In this document: piece after piece, positions 15,545 to 23,942 of the stretch
Position numbering within the stretch: the first letter of the stretch is position 1
Layout of the letters: each line of letters starts with the position of its first letter
DNA from: Nonomuraea gerenzanensis
GTDB lineage: Bacteria; Actinomycetota; Actinomycetes; Streptosporangiales; Streptosporangiaceae
Direction: 5' to 3'
DNA length: 64,000 bases
NCBI RefSeq assembly: GCF_020215645.1
Contig: NZ_CP084058.1
Location: 2,852,001-2,916,000, forward strand
Made by a program: the position numbers and the translations under genes
Notes under the pieces: generated by a model
The model's database searches: none
Seen by the model: the letters and a program-made list of their open reading frames with translations, nothing else
What the model was told of the DNA's origin: nothing

Positions 15545-16293
15545 CCTTCACCGCGACCTTCCCCGGCGGCACGTCGATCAGCCGGCTGACCGTCTACACC
15601 GGGGCCTGCTCGGACGGGCTGGAAGGCGGCACGCCGCACCTGCACACGGCCTCCACCGAGGCGTACGTGGTGATCGGCGGGCGCGGCACGCTGCAGACCC
15701 TCGACCTGAACGGGCTCAGGGAGACCGAGCTGGGCCCCGGCTCCACCGTGTGGTTCACTCCCGGCACCATCCACCGCGCGGTCAACCGGGGCGGGCTGGA
15801 GGTCGTCGTGGTGATGTCGAACGCCGGGCTGCCGGAGGCCGGTGACGCGGTGATGACATTCCCGCCGGAGATCGTCGCCGACGCCGGGCGTTACCGCGAG
15901 GCCGCGGCCCTGCCGCCCGCAACCGCAACCGCGACCGCGACCGAAACGGTCCAGGCGGTCGAGGCGGCGGTCGCGCGGCGGCGGGAGCTGGCCGTGGCGG
16001 GTTTCCACCTGCTCGCCGAGGGCGGCCCCGAGGCGCTGCGCCGCTTCTACGACAGCGCGGTCGCCCTGGTCCGGCCGAAGGTGGCGGGCTGGCGGGAGAC
16101 CTGGGAGTCGACGGTCGCCGAGCAGGCCAGGCACACCGCCGAGGTGCTCGACGCCCTGGAGCGCGGCGACGGCGCGCACCTCCAGCGCTCGGCCCTGATG
16201 GAGAGCCCGCCGCAGGAACGCTGGGGCATGTGCGGTCACCTGCGCGCCCACGACGTCGCCCATCCTGTCGTGCGCACCCCCGGCCCGAGCTGA
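15541..16293 (+). CDS. cupin domain protein with helical C-terminal extension
   Basis: 250 aa, GTG start overlapping the previous TGA. Residues 1-100 are a cupin: PHLHTASTEAYVVIGGRGTL holds the H-x-H-(x)4-E metal motif and GSTVWFTPGTIHRAV the second motif. A low-complexity Ala-Thr linker (15920-15945, hexanucleotide repeat) leads to a roughly 120-residue helical domain (RRRELAVAGFHLLAE, AEQARHTAEVLDALERGD) that I cannot place. Likely a sugar isomerase/epimerase-like or sensor function in the Gfo/Idh operon. The two-part layout is longer than plain cupins. Confidence 0.75.
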   Translation: MTFTATFPGGTSISRLTVYTGACSDGLEGGTPHLHTASTEAYVVIGGRGTLQTLDLNGLRETELGPGSTVWFTPGTIHRAVNRGGLEVVVVMSNAGLPEAGDAVMTFPPEIVADAGRYREAAALPPATATATATETVQAVEAAVARRRELAVAGFHLLAEGGPEALRRFYDSAVALVRPKVAGWRETWESTVAEQARHTAEVLDALERGDGAHLQRSALMESPPQERWGMCGHLRAHDVAHPVVRTPGPS

Positions 16294-16321
16294 CCGGCGC
16301 AGCGGCGGACGCGGTGACACA

Positions 16322-17401
16322 ATGACCGCCATGGACGAGGGGCCCGCTCCCACCCTGCATGACGTCGCCCGCGAGGCGGGGGTCTCCGTCGCCACCGCCT
16401 CCCGGGCGCTCAACGGCAGCGCCCGCAACGTCAAGGCGGAGAACGCCGACCGGGTCCGCGCGGCGGCCGACCGCCTCGGCTACCAGCCGCACCTGTCGGC
16501 CCAGGCCATCGCCAAGGGCTCGACCAGGACGGTCGCGCTGGTCGTCCGCGACGTTGCCGACCCGTACTTCTCCTCCATCGCCGCCGGCGTCGGCCAGGCG
16601 GCGGAGGCCGACGGGCTCATCGTCACCATGGCGGTCGCGGGCGGCTCGCCCGAGCGGGAGCTGGAGCTCGTCAGGACCCTGCGCGGCCGGCGCCCCCGCG
16701 TCATCATCGTCACGGGCAGCCGCATCGACGGGGCGGGCACCAGGGACGAGCTCATCGACGAGCTGGAGGCCTACCGCATGGAGGGCGGGCGGGTCGTCCT
16801 GATCAGCCAGCGCGACCTGCCCTTCCGCACCGTCACCATCGACAACAGGGGCGGCGCGGCGGCCCTGGCGCGCGCCCTGCTCGGCGCGGGCTACCGGCGC
16901 TTCGCCGTGCTGCACGCGCCGCCCGAGCTGCGCACCTCGCGCGAGCGGCACGAGGGGTTCCTGTCCGCGCTGGAGGGGGTCCCGGCGCCGCTCGCCGTCG
17001 AGACCGGCTTCACCCGCGACGGCGGCTACGAGGCGGCCCGGCGGCTGGTGGAGCGGGGGATCGGGGACGTGGAGGCGGTGTTCGCGGTCAACGACGTGAT
17101 GGCGATCGGCGCGATGACCGCCCTGCGCGACGCGGGGGTGCTGCCGGGGGCGGACCTCGGGGTGGCGGGGTTCGACGACATCGCCTCGACGGTGGACGTC
17201 GTGCCCGCGCTGACCTCGGTGACCGTGCCGCTGCGCGAGGCGGGGCTGAGCGCCGTGCGGCTGGCGCTGGCCGACGACGGGCGGGCCGAGATCAGCCTCC
17301 CTGCCACCGTCGTGCTGCGGGAGAGCACCCCGCCGCGTAATCAAGGTGTGGGCCGGCGGCCCGCTCCGGCAAGATCGCGGGCATGGACTTCGCGGAGCTG
17401 A
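16322..17401 (+). CDS. LacI family transcriptional regulator (second of the pair)
   Basis: 359 aa (start at 16322, or 16331). The headpiece TLHDVAREAGVSVATASRALNG and the sugar-binding body (VALVVRDVADPYFSSI, FAVNDVMAIGAM, VAGFDDIASTVDVVPALTSV) are canonical. It is related in sequence to the LacI at 12294, and the two flank the sugar operon, so one may be a duplicate of the other or they may sense different ligands. The C-terminus runs about 20 residues past the usual end and overlaps the next gene by 19 bp. No ribosome site is obvious. Confidence 0.88.
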   Translation: MTAMDEGPAPTLHDVAREAGVSVATASRALNGSARNVKAENADRVRAAADRLGYQPHLSAQAIAKGSTRTVALVVRDVADPYFSSIAAGVGQAAEADGLIVTMAVAGGSPERELELVRTLRGRRPRVIIVTGSRIDGAGTRDELIDELEAYRMEGGRVVLISQRDLPFRTVTIDNRGGAAALARALLGAGYRRFAVLHAPPELRTSRERHEGFLSALEGVPAPLAVETGFTRDGGYEAARRLVERGIGDVEAVFAVNDVMAIGAMTALRDAGVLPGADLGVAGFDDIASTVDVVPALTSVTVPLREAGLSAVRLALADDGRAEISLPATVVLRESTPPRNQGVGRRPAPARSRAWTSRS

Positions 17402-18108
17402 TCCACCAGGCGCAGGCCGCCCCGTTCGAGGGCTGGGACTTCTCCGTCCTGCGCGGGCGCGTCACCTACGACGGCGCGCTGCCCTGGGACTACGAGCGCC
17501 TGGCCAGCGACCACCTCGCGACCGCCACCTCCCTCCTCGACCTCGGCACGGGCGGCGGCGAGCTGCTGGCCTCGCTGGCCCCGCTGCCGCCCCGCGCCGC
17601 CGCCACCGAGGGGCACCCGCCGAACCTGCCGGTCGCCAGGTCCCGCCTGGCGCCGCTGGGCGTCGAGGTCGCCGCGCACCCCCGGGCGTTCCCCGGTGAC
17701 TGCTTCGACCTCGTGCTCAACCGCCACGAGCGCTACGACCCGGCCGAGGTCCGGCGCCTGCTCGCGCCGGGCGGGACGTACCTCACCCAGCAGGTCTCCG
17801 GCCGCGACCTGGAGGAGCTGAACGCCGCGCTCGGCGGCCCCCCGCACCCGGACCGCGACTGGGATCTCGCGGCGGCGGCGGCCGGGCTGGGCCTGCGGAT
17901 CACGTGGAGCGCGCAGGGCTCCTTCACCACCACGTTCCACGACATCGGCGCGCTGGTGCTGTTCCTGCGAGCCGTGTCCTGGCAGGTGCCCGGTTTCGAG
18001 GTGAGCGCGTACGAGGAGCGGCTGCGCGCCCTCCACGAGGACATGATCCGCGGCCGCCCGCTCAAGGCCACCGCCCGCCGCTTCGCCCTGCTGGCCGTCG
18101 CGCCGTAG
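17383..18108 (+). CDS. class I SAM-dependent methyltransferase
   Basis: 241 aa. Motif I (SLLDLGTGGGELLASL, residues 49-64), an acidic residue after the second strand (TEGHPPNLP), FDLVLNRHERYDP for motif post-II, and a C-terminal TARRFALLAVAP strand are typical of Rossmann-fold methyltransferases that act on small molecules. Its ATG lies within the last 19 bp of the LacI gene, so the two may be cotranscribed. The substrate is unknown. No membrane segments. Confidence 0.82.
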   Translation: MDFAELIHQAQAAPFEGWDFSVLRGRVTYDGALPWDYERLASDHLATATSLLDLGTGGGELLASLAPLPPRAAATEGHPPNLPVARSRLAPLGVEVAAHPRAFPGDCFDLVLNRHERYDPAEVRRLLAPGGTYLTQQVSGRDLEELNAALGGPPHPDRDWDLAAAAAGLGLRITWSAQGSFTTTFHDIGALVLFLRAVSWQVPGFEVSAYEERLRALHEDMIRGRPLKATARRFALLAVAP

Positions 18109-18359
18109 GGCCCGCCGAGGCGTTGTGGCGGATGCGGCACTCGCCCACCTATGCCCGATGTGTCCGCCCCGCCGGGAAGCCTTTGTTCCACCAAGGTTCA
18201 AAGATCGTCATCTGCGGATGGGTTTTCCTCACCCTGAGCGGGGGCCATACCGGTGGCCTATCGCCCGCAGGGATGCGAGGCTGCCCGCAACCGCCCCGGT
18301 CCTCCTGCGAACGGGTGGCCGGGGTGGAGCCCGCAAGTGCACCGAGAGGAGTGCTGCAG

Positions 18360-18551
18360 ATGTCACACGACGCCAGCCGCGTCGCGGCGAAGCGGATCAA
18401 CGACCACGTGGAGGTCATCCACGCGGACAACCCGGACACGGTGCTGGAGGTTCCTCGCCGCGACTGGGAGGCGTTCACCGCGGCCGTCAAGTCCGGCGCG
18501 TTCGACCTCGAAACGCTCAACCGACAGGCCGAGCAGAGCAACGTGGCCTGA
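18360..18551 (+). CDS. short DUF397-like protein
   Basis: 63 aa from an ATG with GAGAGGAG 8 nt upstream (18344-18351). The segment HVEVIHADNPDTVLEVPRRDWEAFTAAVKSGAFD corresponds to the second half of the DUF397 domain (vEVA...W-x-A-F-x-x-x-V-K-x-G-x-F-D), while the N-terminal WxKSSYS half is missing. DUF397 proteins are usually partners of XRE-type regulators in actinomycetes; none is adjacent here. A hairpin terminator follows directly. Confidence 0.65.
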   Translation: MSHDASRVAAKRINDHVEVIHADNPDTVLEVPRRDWEAFTAAVKSGAFDLETLNRQAEQSNVA

Positions 18552-18568
18552 CCTTCCGCAGCACGACG

Positions 18569-18600
18569 GCGCCCGCTCTCCCTCCAGGAGGGCGGGCGCT
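18569..18600 (+). terminator. hairpin terminator after the DUF397-like gene
   Basis: GCGCCCG ... CTCC/GGAG ... CGGGCGC forms an interrupted stem around a TCCA-type loop, 18 nt after the stop and before a sharp shift to A/T-rich sequence. Confidence 0.65.
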
Positions 18601-18617
18601 CTCGGATTAAGTTTCTT

Positions 18618-18741
18618 GAAAGTTTCATCTTATAGATGCGCTGGTCAGATCATTTATTGGCGGATTCTCCGGGCACTTTCTCCGAAACTTTCGGTACAGT
18701 CTCGAAATATTCTTGACGGCGCTGCGGACGGCACCTAGAGT
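18618..18741 (+). promoter_or_regulatory. promoter and GAAA-S-TTTC operators of the GH3 gene
   Basis: TTGACG (18713-18718), a 17-bp spacer and TAGAGT (18736-18741) form a near-ideal housekeeping promoter. Upstream are GAAAGTTTC (18618-18626), CCGAAACTTTCGG (18682-18694, 6-bp perfect arms around one base) and a degenerate GAAATATTC. The stretch 18601-18715 is strikingly A/T-rich. The spacing suggests a repressor or activator binding two or three sites. Confidence 0.75.
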
Positions 18742-18783
18742 CCCGGCTTAATGATCGGGATGAATCTCTCGAAGGTCGCAACC

Positions 18784-21114
18784 ATGACAGCTGTCAACGT
18801 GCCGGGCCTCGCGCCCTGGCGGGACGCCGCCCGTACGAGCGCGGAGCGGGTGGAGAGCCTGCTGGCCGAGCTCACCCTCGAGGAGAAGGTCGCCCAGCTC
18901 GGATCCGTGTGGATCCAGAGCGGCGAGGCCGGCAACGTCGCGCCCCTGCAAGATCGTTTCTCGGTGGACGGCGGGCTGGAGGAACGGCTGCGCCACGGGC
19001 TCGGGCACCTCACCCGCGTCTACGGCACCGCGCCGATCGGCCCCGCCGAGGGGGCGGCGCGCCTGCGCTCACTGCAGGAGCAGGTGATGGCGGCCAACCG
19101 GCACGGCATCCCGGCGATCGCGCACGAGGAGTGCCTGACCGGGTTCGCCACGTACGGGGCGACGGCGTACCCGACGCCGCTGGCCTGGGCGGCCACCTTC
19201 GACCCCGGCCTGATCGAGCGCATGGCCGGGGCGATCGGCGCCGACCTGCGCGCCGCCGGGGTGCACCAGGGGCTCTCGCCCGTCCTCGACGTGGTGCGCG
19301 ACTACCGGTGGGGCCGGGTCGAGGAGACGCTCGGCGAGGACCCGTACCTGGTGGGGCAGCTCGGGGCGGCGTACGTGCGCGGCCTGGAGGGCGCCGGGGT
19401 CATCGCCACGCTCAAGCACTTCGCCGGATACGCCGCCTCCCGCGCGGGCCGCAACCAGGCGCCGGTCAGCATGGGGCCGCGCGAGCTGGCCGACGTGGTC
19501 CTGCCGCCGTTCGAGACGGCGTTGCGCGAGGGCGGGGCACGCTCGGTGATGAACTCCTACACCGACCTCGACGGCGTGCCGGTCGGCGCGAACCCGCACC
19601 TGCTGCGCCGCCTGCTGCGCGAGGAGTGGGGCTTCGACGGGACGGTGGTGGCCGACTACTGGTCGATCCCGTTCCTGGCGTCCATGCACGGAGTGGCCGA
19701 GGACGTGGCGGGGGCGGGCGCGCTGGCCATGCTGGCGGGCATCGACGTGGAGCTGCCCGAGACGCACGGCTACGGCGAGCACCTGGTGGCCCACGTCCGC
19801 GCGGGGCGGGTGGACGAGGCGCTGGTGGACGAGTCGGTGCGGCGGGTGCTGCGGCAGAAGATCGACCTCGGGCTGCTCGACGGCGACCCGGAGGCGCCGC
19901 CGTCAGCGGAGGAGCTCGACCTGGACAGCGCGCGCAACCGCCACCTGGCCGTCGGCGTCGCGGAACGTTCCATCGTCCTGCTCGCCAACCCCGCCCGCGT
20001 CCTGCCCCTCGACCCCGCGACCACCGCCCGCATCGCCGTCATCGGGCCGTGCGCCGACGACCCGCGCACCTTGCTGGGCTGCTACGCCTTCCCCAACCAC
20101 GTGCTCGACCGTTACCCGGAGCACGGCACGGGCCTGCCGATCGCCTCCGTCAGCGAGCGGCTGGCGGCCGAGTTCCCGCACGCGGAGCTGCGTCACGCGC
20201 TGGGGGCCGACGTGCTGGGCGAGGACCGGTCGGGCATCGCACCGGCGGCGGAGCTGGCCGCCGGGTGCGACCTGGCGCTGCTGTTCGTCGGCGACCGGGC
20301 CGGCCTGTTCGGCGGTGGCACCTCCGGCGAGGGCTGCGACGCGGCGGACCTGCGGCTGCCCGGCCCGCAGCCGGACCTGGTGGAGGCGGTGCTGGCCACC
20401 GGCACGCCGACGGTGCTCGTGGTGGTGTCGGGGCGGCCGTACGCGCTGGGGGCGTACAAGGAGCGGGTCGCGGGGGCGATCCAGGCGTTCTTCCCGGGCG
20501 TCGAGGGCGGCGCGGCGCTGGCGGGCGTGCTCAGCGGCCGGGTGAACCCGTCGGGGCGGCTGCCGGTGCAGATCCCCGCCTCGCCGGCCATCAACCCGTC
20601 CACCTACCTGCAGCCGCCCCTGGGCAGGAAGGCCGAGGGCATCACGGTGCTCGACCCGACACCGGCGTACCCGTTCGGGCACGGGCTGTCGTACTCGGCC
20701 GTCGAGTACGTCGCCATGACCACCGACTGCACCGAGTACTCCACCGACGGCGAGATCGAGGTGTCGGTGACCGTGCGCAACACGGGGGAGCGGCCCGCCG
20801 AGGAGGTCGTGCAGCTCTACGCCACCGATCCGGTCGCGCAGGTCGCCAGGCCCGCCGTCCAGCTCGTCGGGTTCGCGCGGGTGGCGCTGGCGCCGGGGCA
20901 GAGCCGGGTGGTCGTCTTCGACGTGCCGGCCGACGCGTTCTCCTACACGGGCGTGGAGCTGCGCCGCATCGTCGAGCCGGGGCTCATCACGCTCGCCGCG
21001 GGCCCGTCCGCGGAGGAGCCGCCGCTGCGGCAGGTCATCCGGCTCACCGGCGACCTGCGCGAGCTGTCCGGCCCCCGGCGCCTCACGACCGGAACGCGGC
21101 TCCCGGAGGGCTGA
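18784..21114 (+). CDS. glycoside hydrolase family 3 protein (beta-glucosidase/beta-xylosidase type)
   Basis: 776 aa from the ATG at 18784 (GAAGG at 18770-18774); the ATG at 18751, about where transcription should start, is a leaderless alternative. The GH3 N-terminal barrel is seen in LTLEEKVAQLGS, ATLKHFAGYAASRAGRN and VVADYWSI, where D291 is the expected nucleophile. The second alpha/beta domain follows (AVGVAERSIVLLAN, FFPGVEGGAALAGVLSGRVNPSGRLPVQIP), then a C-terminal fibronectin-III-like domain. There is no signal peptide, so it is intracellular and probably cleaves imported oligosaccharides. Strong promoter with three GAAA-S-TTTC-like sites. Confidence 0.92.
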   Translation: MTAVNVPGLAPWRDAARTSAERVESLLAELTLEEKVAQLGSVWIQSGEAGNVAPLQDRFSVDGGLEERLRHGLGHLTRVYGTAPIGPAEGAARLRSLQEQVMAANRHGIPAIAHEECLTGFATYGATAYPTPLAWAATFDPGLIERMAGAIGADLRAAGVHQGLSPVLDVVRDYRWGRVEETLGEDPYLVGQLGAAYVRGLEGAGVIATLKHFAGYAASRAGRNQAPVSMGPRELADVVLPPFETALREGGARSVMNSYTDLDGVPVGANPHLLRRLLREEWGFDGTVVADYWSIPFLASMHGVAEDVAGAGALAMLAGIDVELPETHGYGEHLVAHVRAGRVDEALVDESVRRVLRQKIDLGLLDGDPEAPPSAEELDLDSARNRHLAVGVAERSIVLLANPARVLPLDPATTARIAVIGPCADDPRTLLGCYAFPNHVLDRYPEHGTGLPIASVSERLAAEFPHAELRHALGADVLGEDRSGIAPAAELAAGCDLALLFVGDRAGLFGGGTSGEGCDAADLRLPGPQPDLVEAVLATGTPTVLVVVSGRPYALGAYKERVAGAIQAFFPGVEGGAALAGVLSGRVNPSGRLPVQIPASPAINPSTYLQPPLGRKAEGITVLDPTPAYPFGHGLSYSAVEYVAMTTDCTEYSTDGEIEVSVTVRNTGERPAEEVVQLYATDPVAQVARPAVQLVGFARVALAPGQSRVVVFDVPADAFSYTGVELRRIVEPGLITLAAGPSAEEPPLRQVIRLTGDLRELSGPRRLTTGTRLPEG

Positions 21115-21126
21115 GGGCAGGCCCGG

Positions 21127-22116
21127 TCAGGGCAGCCGCAGCTCGGCGAAGACGCCGCGGTGGTCGGTTCTGGGCACGTCCAGGAAGTCCACCCGGTTCA
21201 CCGCCACCCGCCGGTCGGCCACCACGTGGTCGATGGAGATGAGCGGCGGCATGGGCCGGAAGTTCGGCCAGGTCGGCGTCAGCCCGGCGCCGACCTGCTC
21301 GGCCGCGTCCACGTACCCGCGCCCCAGCAGGTCGCGGAACTCCCGGTGGTCGAGGCTGGCGTTGAAGTCGCCGGCCAGCACCCGCACCACGGACGGCGAG
21401 GGTGGGGGGAGGGCACGCAGGGCGGCCGTCCACTCCGCCTCCTTGCGGCCCAGCGGCGGGTTGGGGTGCACGGCCACGACCTCGACCCTGCCGCCTCCGG
21501 GCAGTGTCACGGCGGCGGCCGGCATGTTGTGCCCGATCGGCGTGAACAGGTCGGGCAGCTCCGTCACCGGGTACTTGGAGTAGATGCCGCTGCCGGTGAT
21601 GTCGGCCTCCGCCTGCAGCACCCGGTAGGGCAGGAGCTGCTTCAGCCCGGCCGCGTCCAGCCGCTCGGCCTCGGCGTAGGTCAGCTCAGGAGCGCTGAAC
21701 ACCTCGACGTCGTTGCGGCGGATGTAGTCGACGACGGTCTTCGCCTCGCCCCGGCCGAAGAGGTTGACCGACAGCACGCGCAGCGCCGGCCCCTTGGCGG
21801 CGGGCTGCTCGGCCGGGATCGCCCGCGGCACCACGACCGCGACCATCGCCACGCACGCGAGCGCGGCGACGAGCGCGGCCCAGCGGTTGCGCCGCAGCAG
21901 CGACACCAGCGCCGTCAGCGCCGCCAGGCCCGCGCCCCACGGCGTCACGGTCATGAGCTGCGTGGGGAAGGAGCCCTGCTCCCAGCCGCCGATCCTGACG
22001 ACGGCCCACACCGCCAGCAGGACGGCGACCGTCCAGGAGAACCATCGCCTGCGCCGCCTCTTGACCTTCGGCCGCTCGCCGGCCGCCGCCTGCTCGATGC
22101 CGACCGCCGCGCTCAC
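21127..22116 (-). CDS. membrane-anchored endonuclease/exonuclease/phosphatase family protein
   Basis: 329 aa. A basic cytoplasmic N-terminus (KVKRRRRRWF) is followed by three membrane helices (residues about 25-45, 55-72, 80-100), then an extracytoplasmic EEP domain: LSVNLFGRGEAKTVV, SAPELTYAEAE with the metal-binding Glu, VAVHPNPPLGRKEAEW, LAGDFNASLDH, ISIDHVVAD and the terminal TDHRGVFAEL with Asp-His. It resembles the YafD/VanJ-like membrane EEP proteins of actinomycetes, of which VanJ relatives affect teicoplanin tolerance; that is recalled knowledge. It converges on the GH3 gene with 12 nt between stops. Confidence 0.85.
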   Translation of the reverse strand: MSAAVGIEQAAAGERPKVKRRRRRWFSWTVAVLLAVWAVVRIGGWEQGSFPTQLMTVTPWGAGLAALTALVSLLRRNRWAALVAALACVAMVAVVVPRAIPAEQPAAKGPALRVLSVNLFGRGEAKTVVDYIRRNDVEVFSAPELTYAEAERLDAAGLKQLLPYRVLQAEADITGSGIYSKYPVTELPDLFTPIGHNMPAAAVTLPGGGRVEVVAVHPNPPLGRKEAEWTAALRALPPPSPSVVRVLAGDFNASLDHREFRDLLGRGYVDAAEQVGAGLTPTWPNFRPMPPLISIDHVVADRRVAVNRVDFLDVPRTDHRGVFAELRLP

Positions 22117-22215
22117 GCCGCCGTCCTGTCGTCCCCGGACCGATCCACAGCTTGAACCTTAAACGGCTCGGCGCCGGACAGCGTGACGCCACCTGTGAAC
22201 GCGCTCAGGTTCGGG

Positions 22216-23007
22216 CTACGGCTTGCGCCCCACCCCGGCGTACATCCAGGCGGCCTCCTCGGGGAAGAGCGGCTCGTCGTGCCACTTGGAGACCGCCACC
22301 AGCCCCGGTTCGAGCAGGTCGAAGCCGTCGAAGTAGCGGGTGATCTGCTCGCCGGTCCGCGGCGTGCGGTGCATCGCCTGCGGCCGGGTGGCCTTCAGGT
22401 AGTCCTCGGCCACCCGCGGGGACACCAGGTCCAGCGTCAGGTGGCTGAGCACCAGATAGCTCCCGGACGGCAGCGCCTGCGCGTAGGTCTTGACCAGCCG
22501 CTCGGGATCGTCGGCGTCCGGGATGTGCATCAGGATCGCCACCATGACCAGCCCGATCGGCCGGGTGAAGTCGAGGGTGGCCAGCACGTCGGGGTGCTCC
22601 AGGATCGAGCGCGGCTCGCGGACGTCGGCCTCGATGTAGGCCGTGCGGCCCTCGGGCGTGCTGGTCAGCAGCGCCCTGGCGTGCGCCATCACGATCGGGT
22701 CGTTGTCGACGTAGACCACCCGCGACTCCGGCGCCTGCGCCTGCGCGACCTCGTGCGTGTTGCCCTGGCTGGGGATGCCGGTGCCCAGGTCGAGGAACTG
22801 CCGCACGCCGAGGTCGGTCAGGTGCCGCACCGCGCGGCCGAGGAAGGCCCGGTTGTTCCTGGCGCTCTCGCGGATCCCCGGCACCGCGGTCATGGTCTGC
22901 TCGGCCACCCGGCGATCGGCTTCGAAGTTGTCCTTGCCGCCCAGCCAGTAGTCGTAGACGCGGGCGGAGTGCGGAATGTTCGGGTTGATGCCGTGTGGTG
23001 CGGTCAC
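22216..23007 (-). CDS. SAM-dependent methyltransferase, PF04672 type
   Basis: 263 aa from the GTG at 23007; TAAGAT (23015-23020) lies 7 nt before it, so the mRNA is probably leaderless (ATG at 23037 would place the -10 inside the gene). The signature SARVYDYWLGGKDNFEADR, then RQFLDLGTGIPSQGNTHEVAQ and VVYVDNDPIVMAHARALL, is diagnostic of this actinobacteria-specific S-adenosyl methyltransferase family. Members are numerous in Streptosporangiales and streptomycetes, and their substrates are unknown. It stands alone. Confidence 0.88.
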   Translation of the reverse strand: MTAPHGINPNIPHSARVYDYWLGGKDNFEADRRVAEQTMTAVPGIRESARNNRAFLGRAVRHLTDLGVRQFLDLGTGIPSQGNTHEVAQAQAPESRVVYVDNDPIVMAHARALLTSTPEGRTAYIEADVREPRSILEHPDVLATLDFTRPIGLVMVAILMHIPDADDPERLVKTYAQALPSGSYLVLSHLTLDLVSPRVAEDYLKATRPQAMHRTPRTGEQITRYFDGFDLLEPGLVAVSKWHDEPLFPEEAAWMYAGVGRKP

Positions 23008-23054
23008 AGCGACGATCTTAGGTGAACCGACTGTCATTCTGGTGCGAAATCGCC

Positions 23055-23942
23055 TCACCTCGGGGGTGCCGGGACGGCTCTGGGCAGGACGTACTGCTCG
23101 ATCGCCTGGGCGAAGCCGTCCTCCTCGTTCGACGCCGTGACGTAGGTGGCCTGCCGCTGCACCTCCGGACCGGCGTTGCCCATCGCGATGCTCAGGCCGC
23201 TGCGCACGAACATCAGCACGTCGTTCGGCTGGTCGCCGACCGTGGCGACCTGCTCCAGCGGGATCCCGTAGTAGCGCGACAGCCGCTCCACCACGACGCC
23301 CTTGTTGGCCGTCGGATGCGTGACGTCCAGGTAGTACGCCTGCGACCGCGCGGCCGACACGTGGGCGCAGTAGCGGGCCTGCACGTCGGCCTCGCACCGT
23401 GCCACCAGGTCGTGATCGTCGCTGACCCCCACGATCTTGACGACGCGGTCGAGCAGCCCGTCGTACGACGGCACCACCGTGGGCTGGAACCGCACCGTCC
23501 TGGCCTCGCGCTCCGCGTGCGGGGCGTGCGGGTCGGTGACGAACCAGTCGGCGCCGCGGTAGATCCAGGCGTACAGGCCGTGCGCGCGGATCGTCGCGAT
23601 CACCTCGGCCGCCACCTCCTCGGGGACGCATCGCTCGTCCACCACCGTCAGGTCGGGCAGGACGAGGATGCCGCCGTTGAAGGCGGCCATCGGGCCGGTC
23701 AGGCCGAGCGGCTCGATCAGCATGAACATGCCGCGCGGCGGCCGACCGCTGGTGATCGCGAAGAGCGTGCCGCGCTCGTGCAGGCTCCTGATCGCCCGGA
23801 TCGTCCGGGGCGTCAGCTCCTTGGACCTCGGCACGAGGGTGCCGTCCACGTCGGCCAGGACGGCGGCGATCGGCTGCTCCTTGCCGTCGGGCGGGTCGTC
23901 GGCCGGGCCACGGCCGACGACCAGGTCCCCGCTGTCAGTCAT
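23055..23942 (-). CDS. HAD superfamily (Cof-type) hydrolase
   Basis: 295 aa. Motif I is [10 protein letters not shown] (nucleophile and acid Asp), motif [11 protein letters not shown], and motif [20 protein letters not shown], with the C2-type cap between them, as in Cof/YbiV sugar phosphatases. Its ATG overlaps the TGA of the phosphoketolase gene, so the two are coupled. A sugar-phosphate phosphatase next to phosphoketolase suggests a role in clearing or balancing pentose-phosphate pathway intermediates; that link is inference. Confidence 0.87.
   Translation of the reverse strand: MTDSGDLVVGRGPADDPPDGKEQPIAAVLADVDGTLVPRSKELTPRTIRAIRSLHERGTLFAITSGRPPRGMFMLIEPLGLTGPMAAFNGGILVLPDLTVVDERCVPEEVAAEVIATIRAHGLYAWIYRGADWFVTDPHAPHAEREARTVRFQPTVVPSYDGLLDRVVKIVGVSDDHDLVARCEADVQARYCAHVSAARSQAYYLDVTHPTANKGVVVERLSRYYGIPLEQVATVGDQPNDVLMFVRSGLSIAMGNAGPEVQRQATYVTASNEEDGFAQAIEQYVLPRAVPAPPR

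Noticed and set aside
18109..18359. Possible gene between the methyltransferase and the DUF397-like gene
   Set aside because: Frames in this stretch have mixed codon use and no family signal; I see no supported gene or RNA here.
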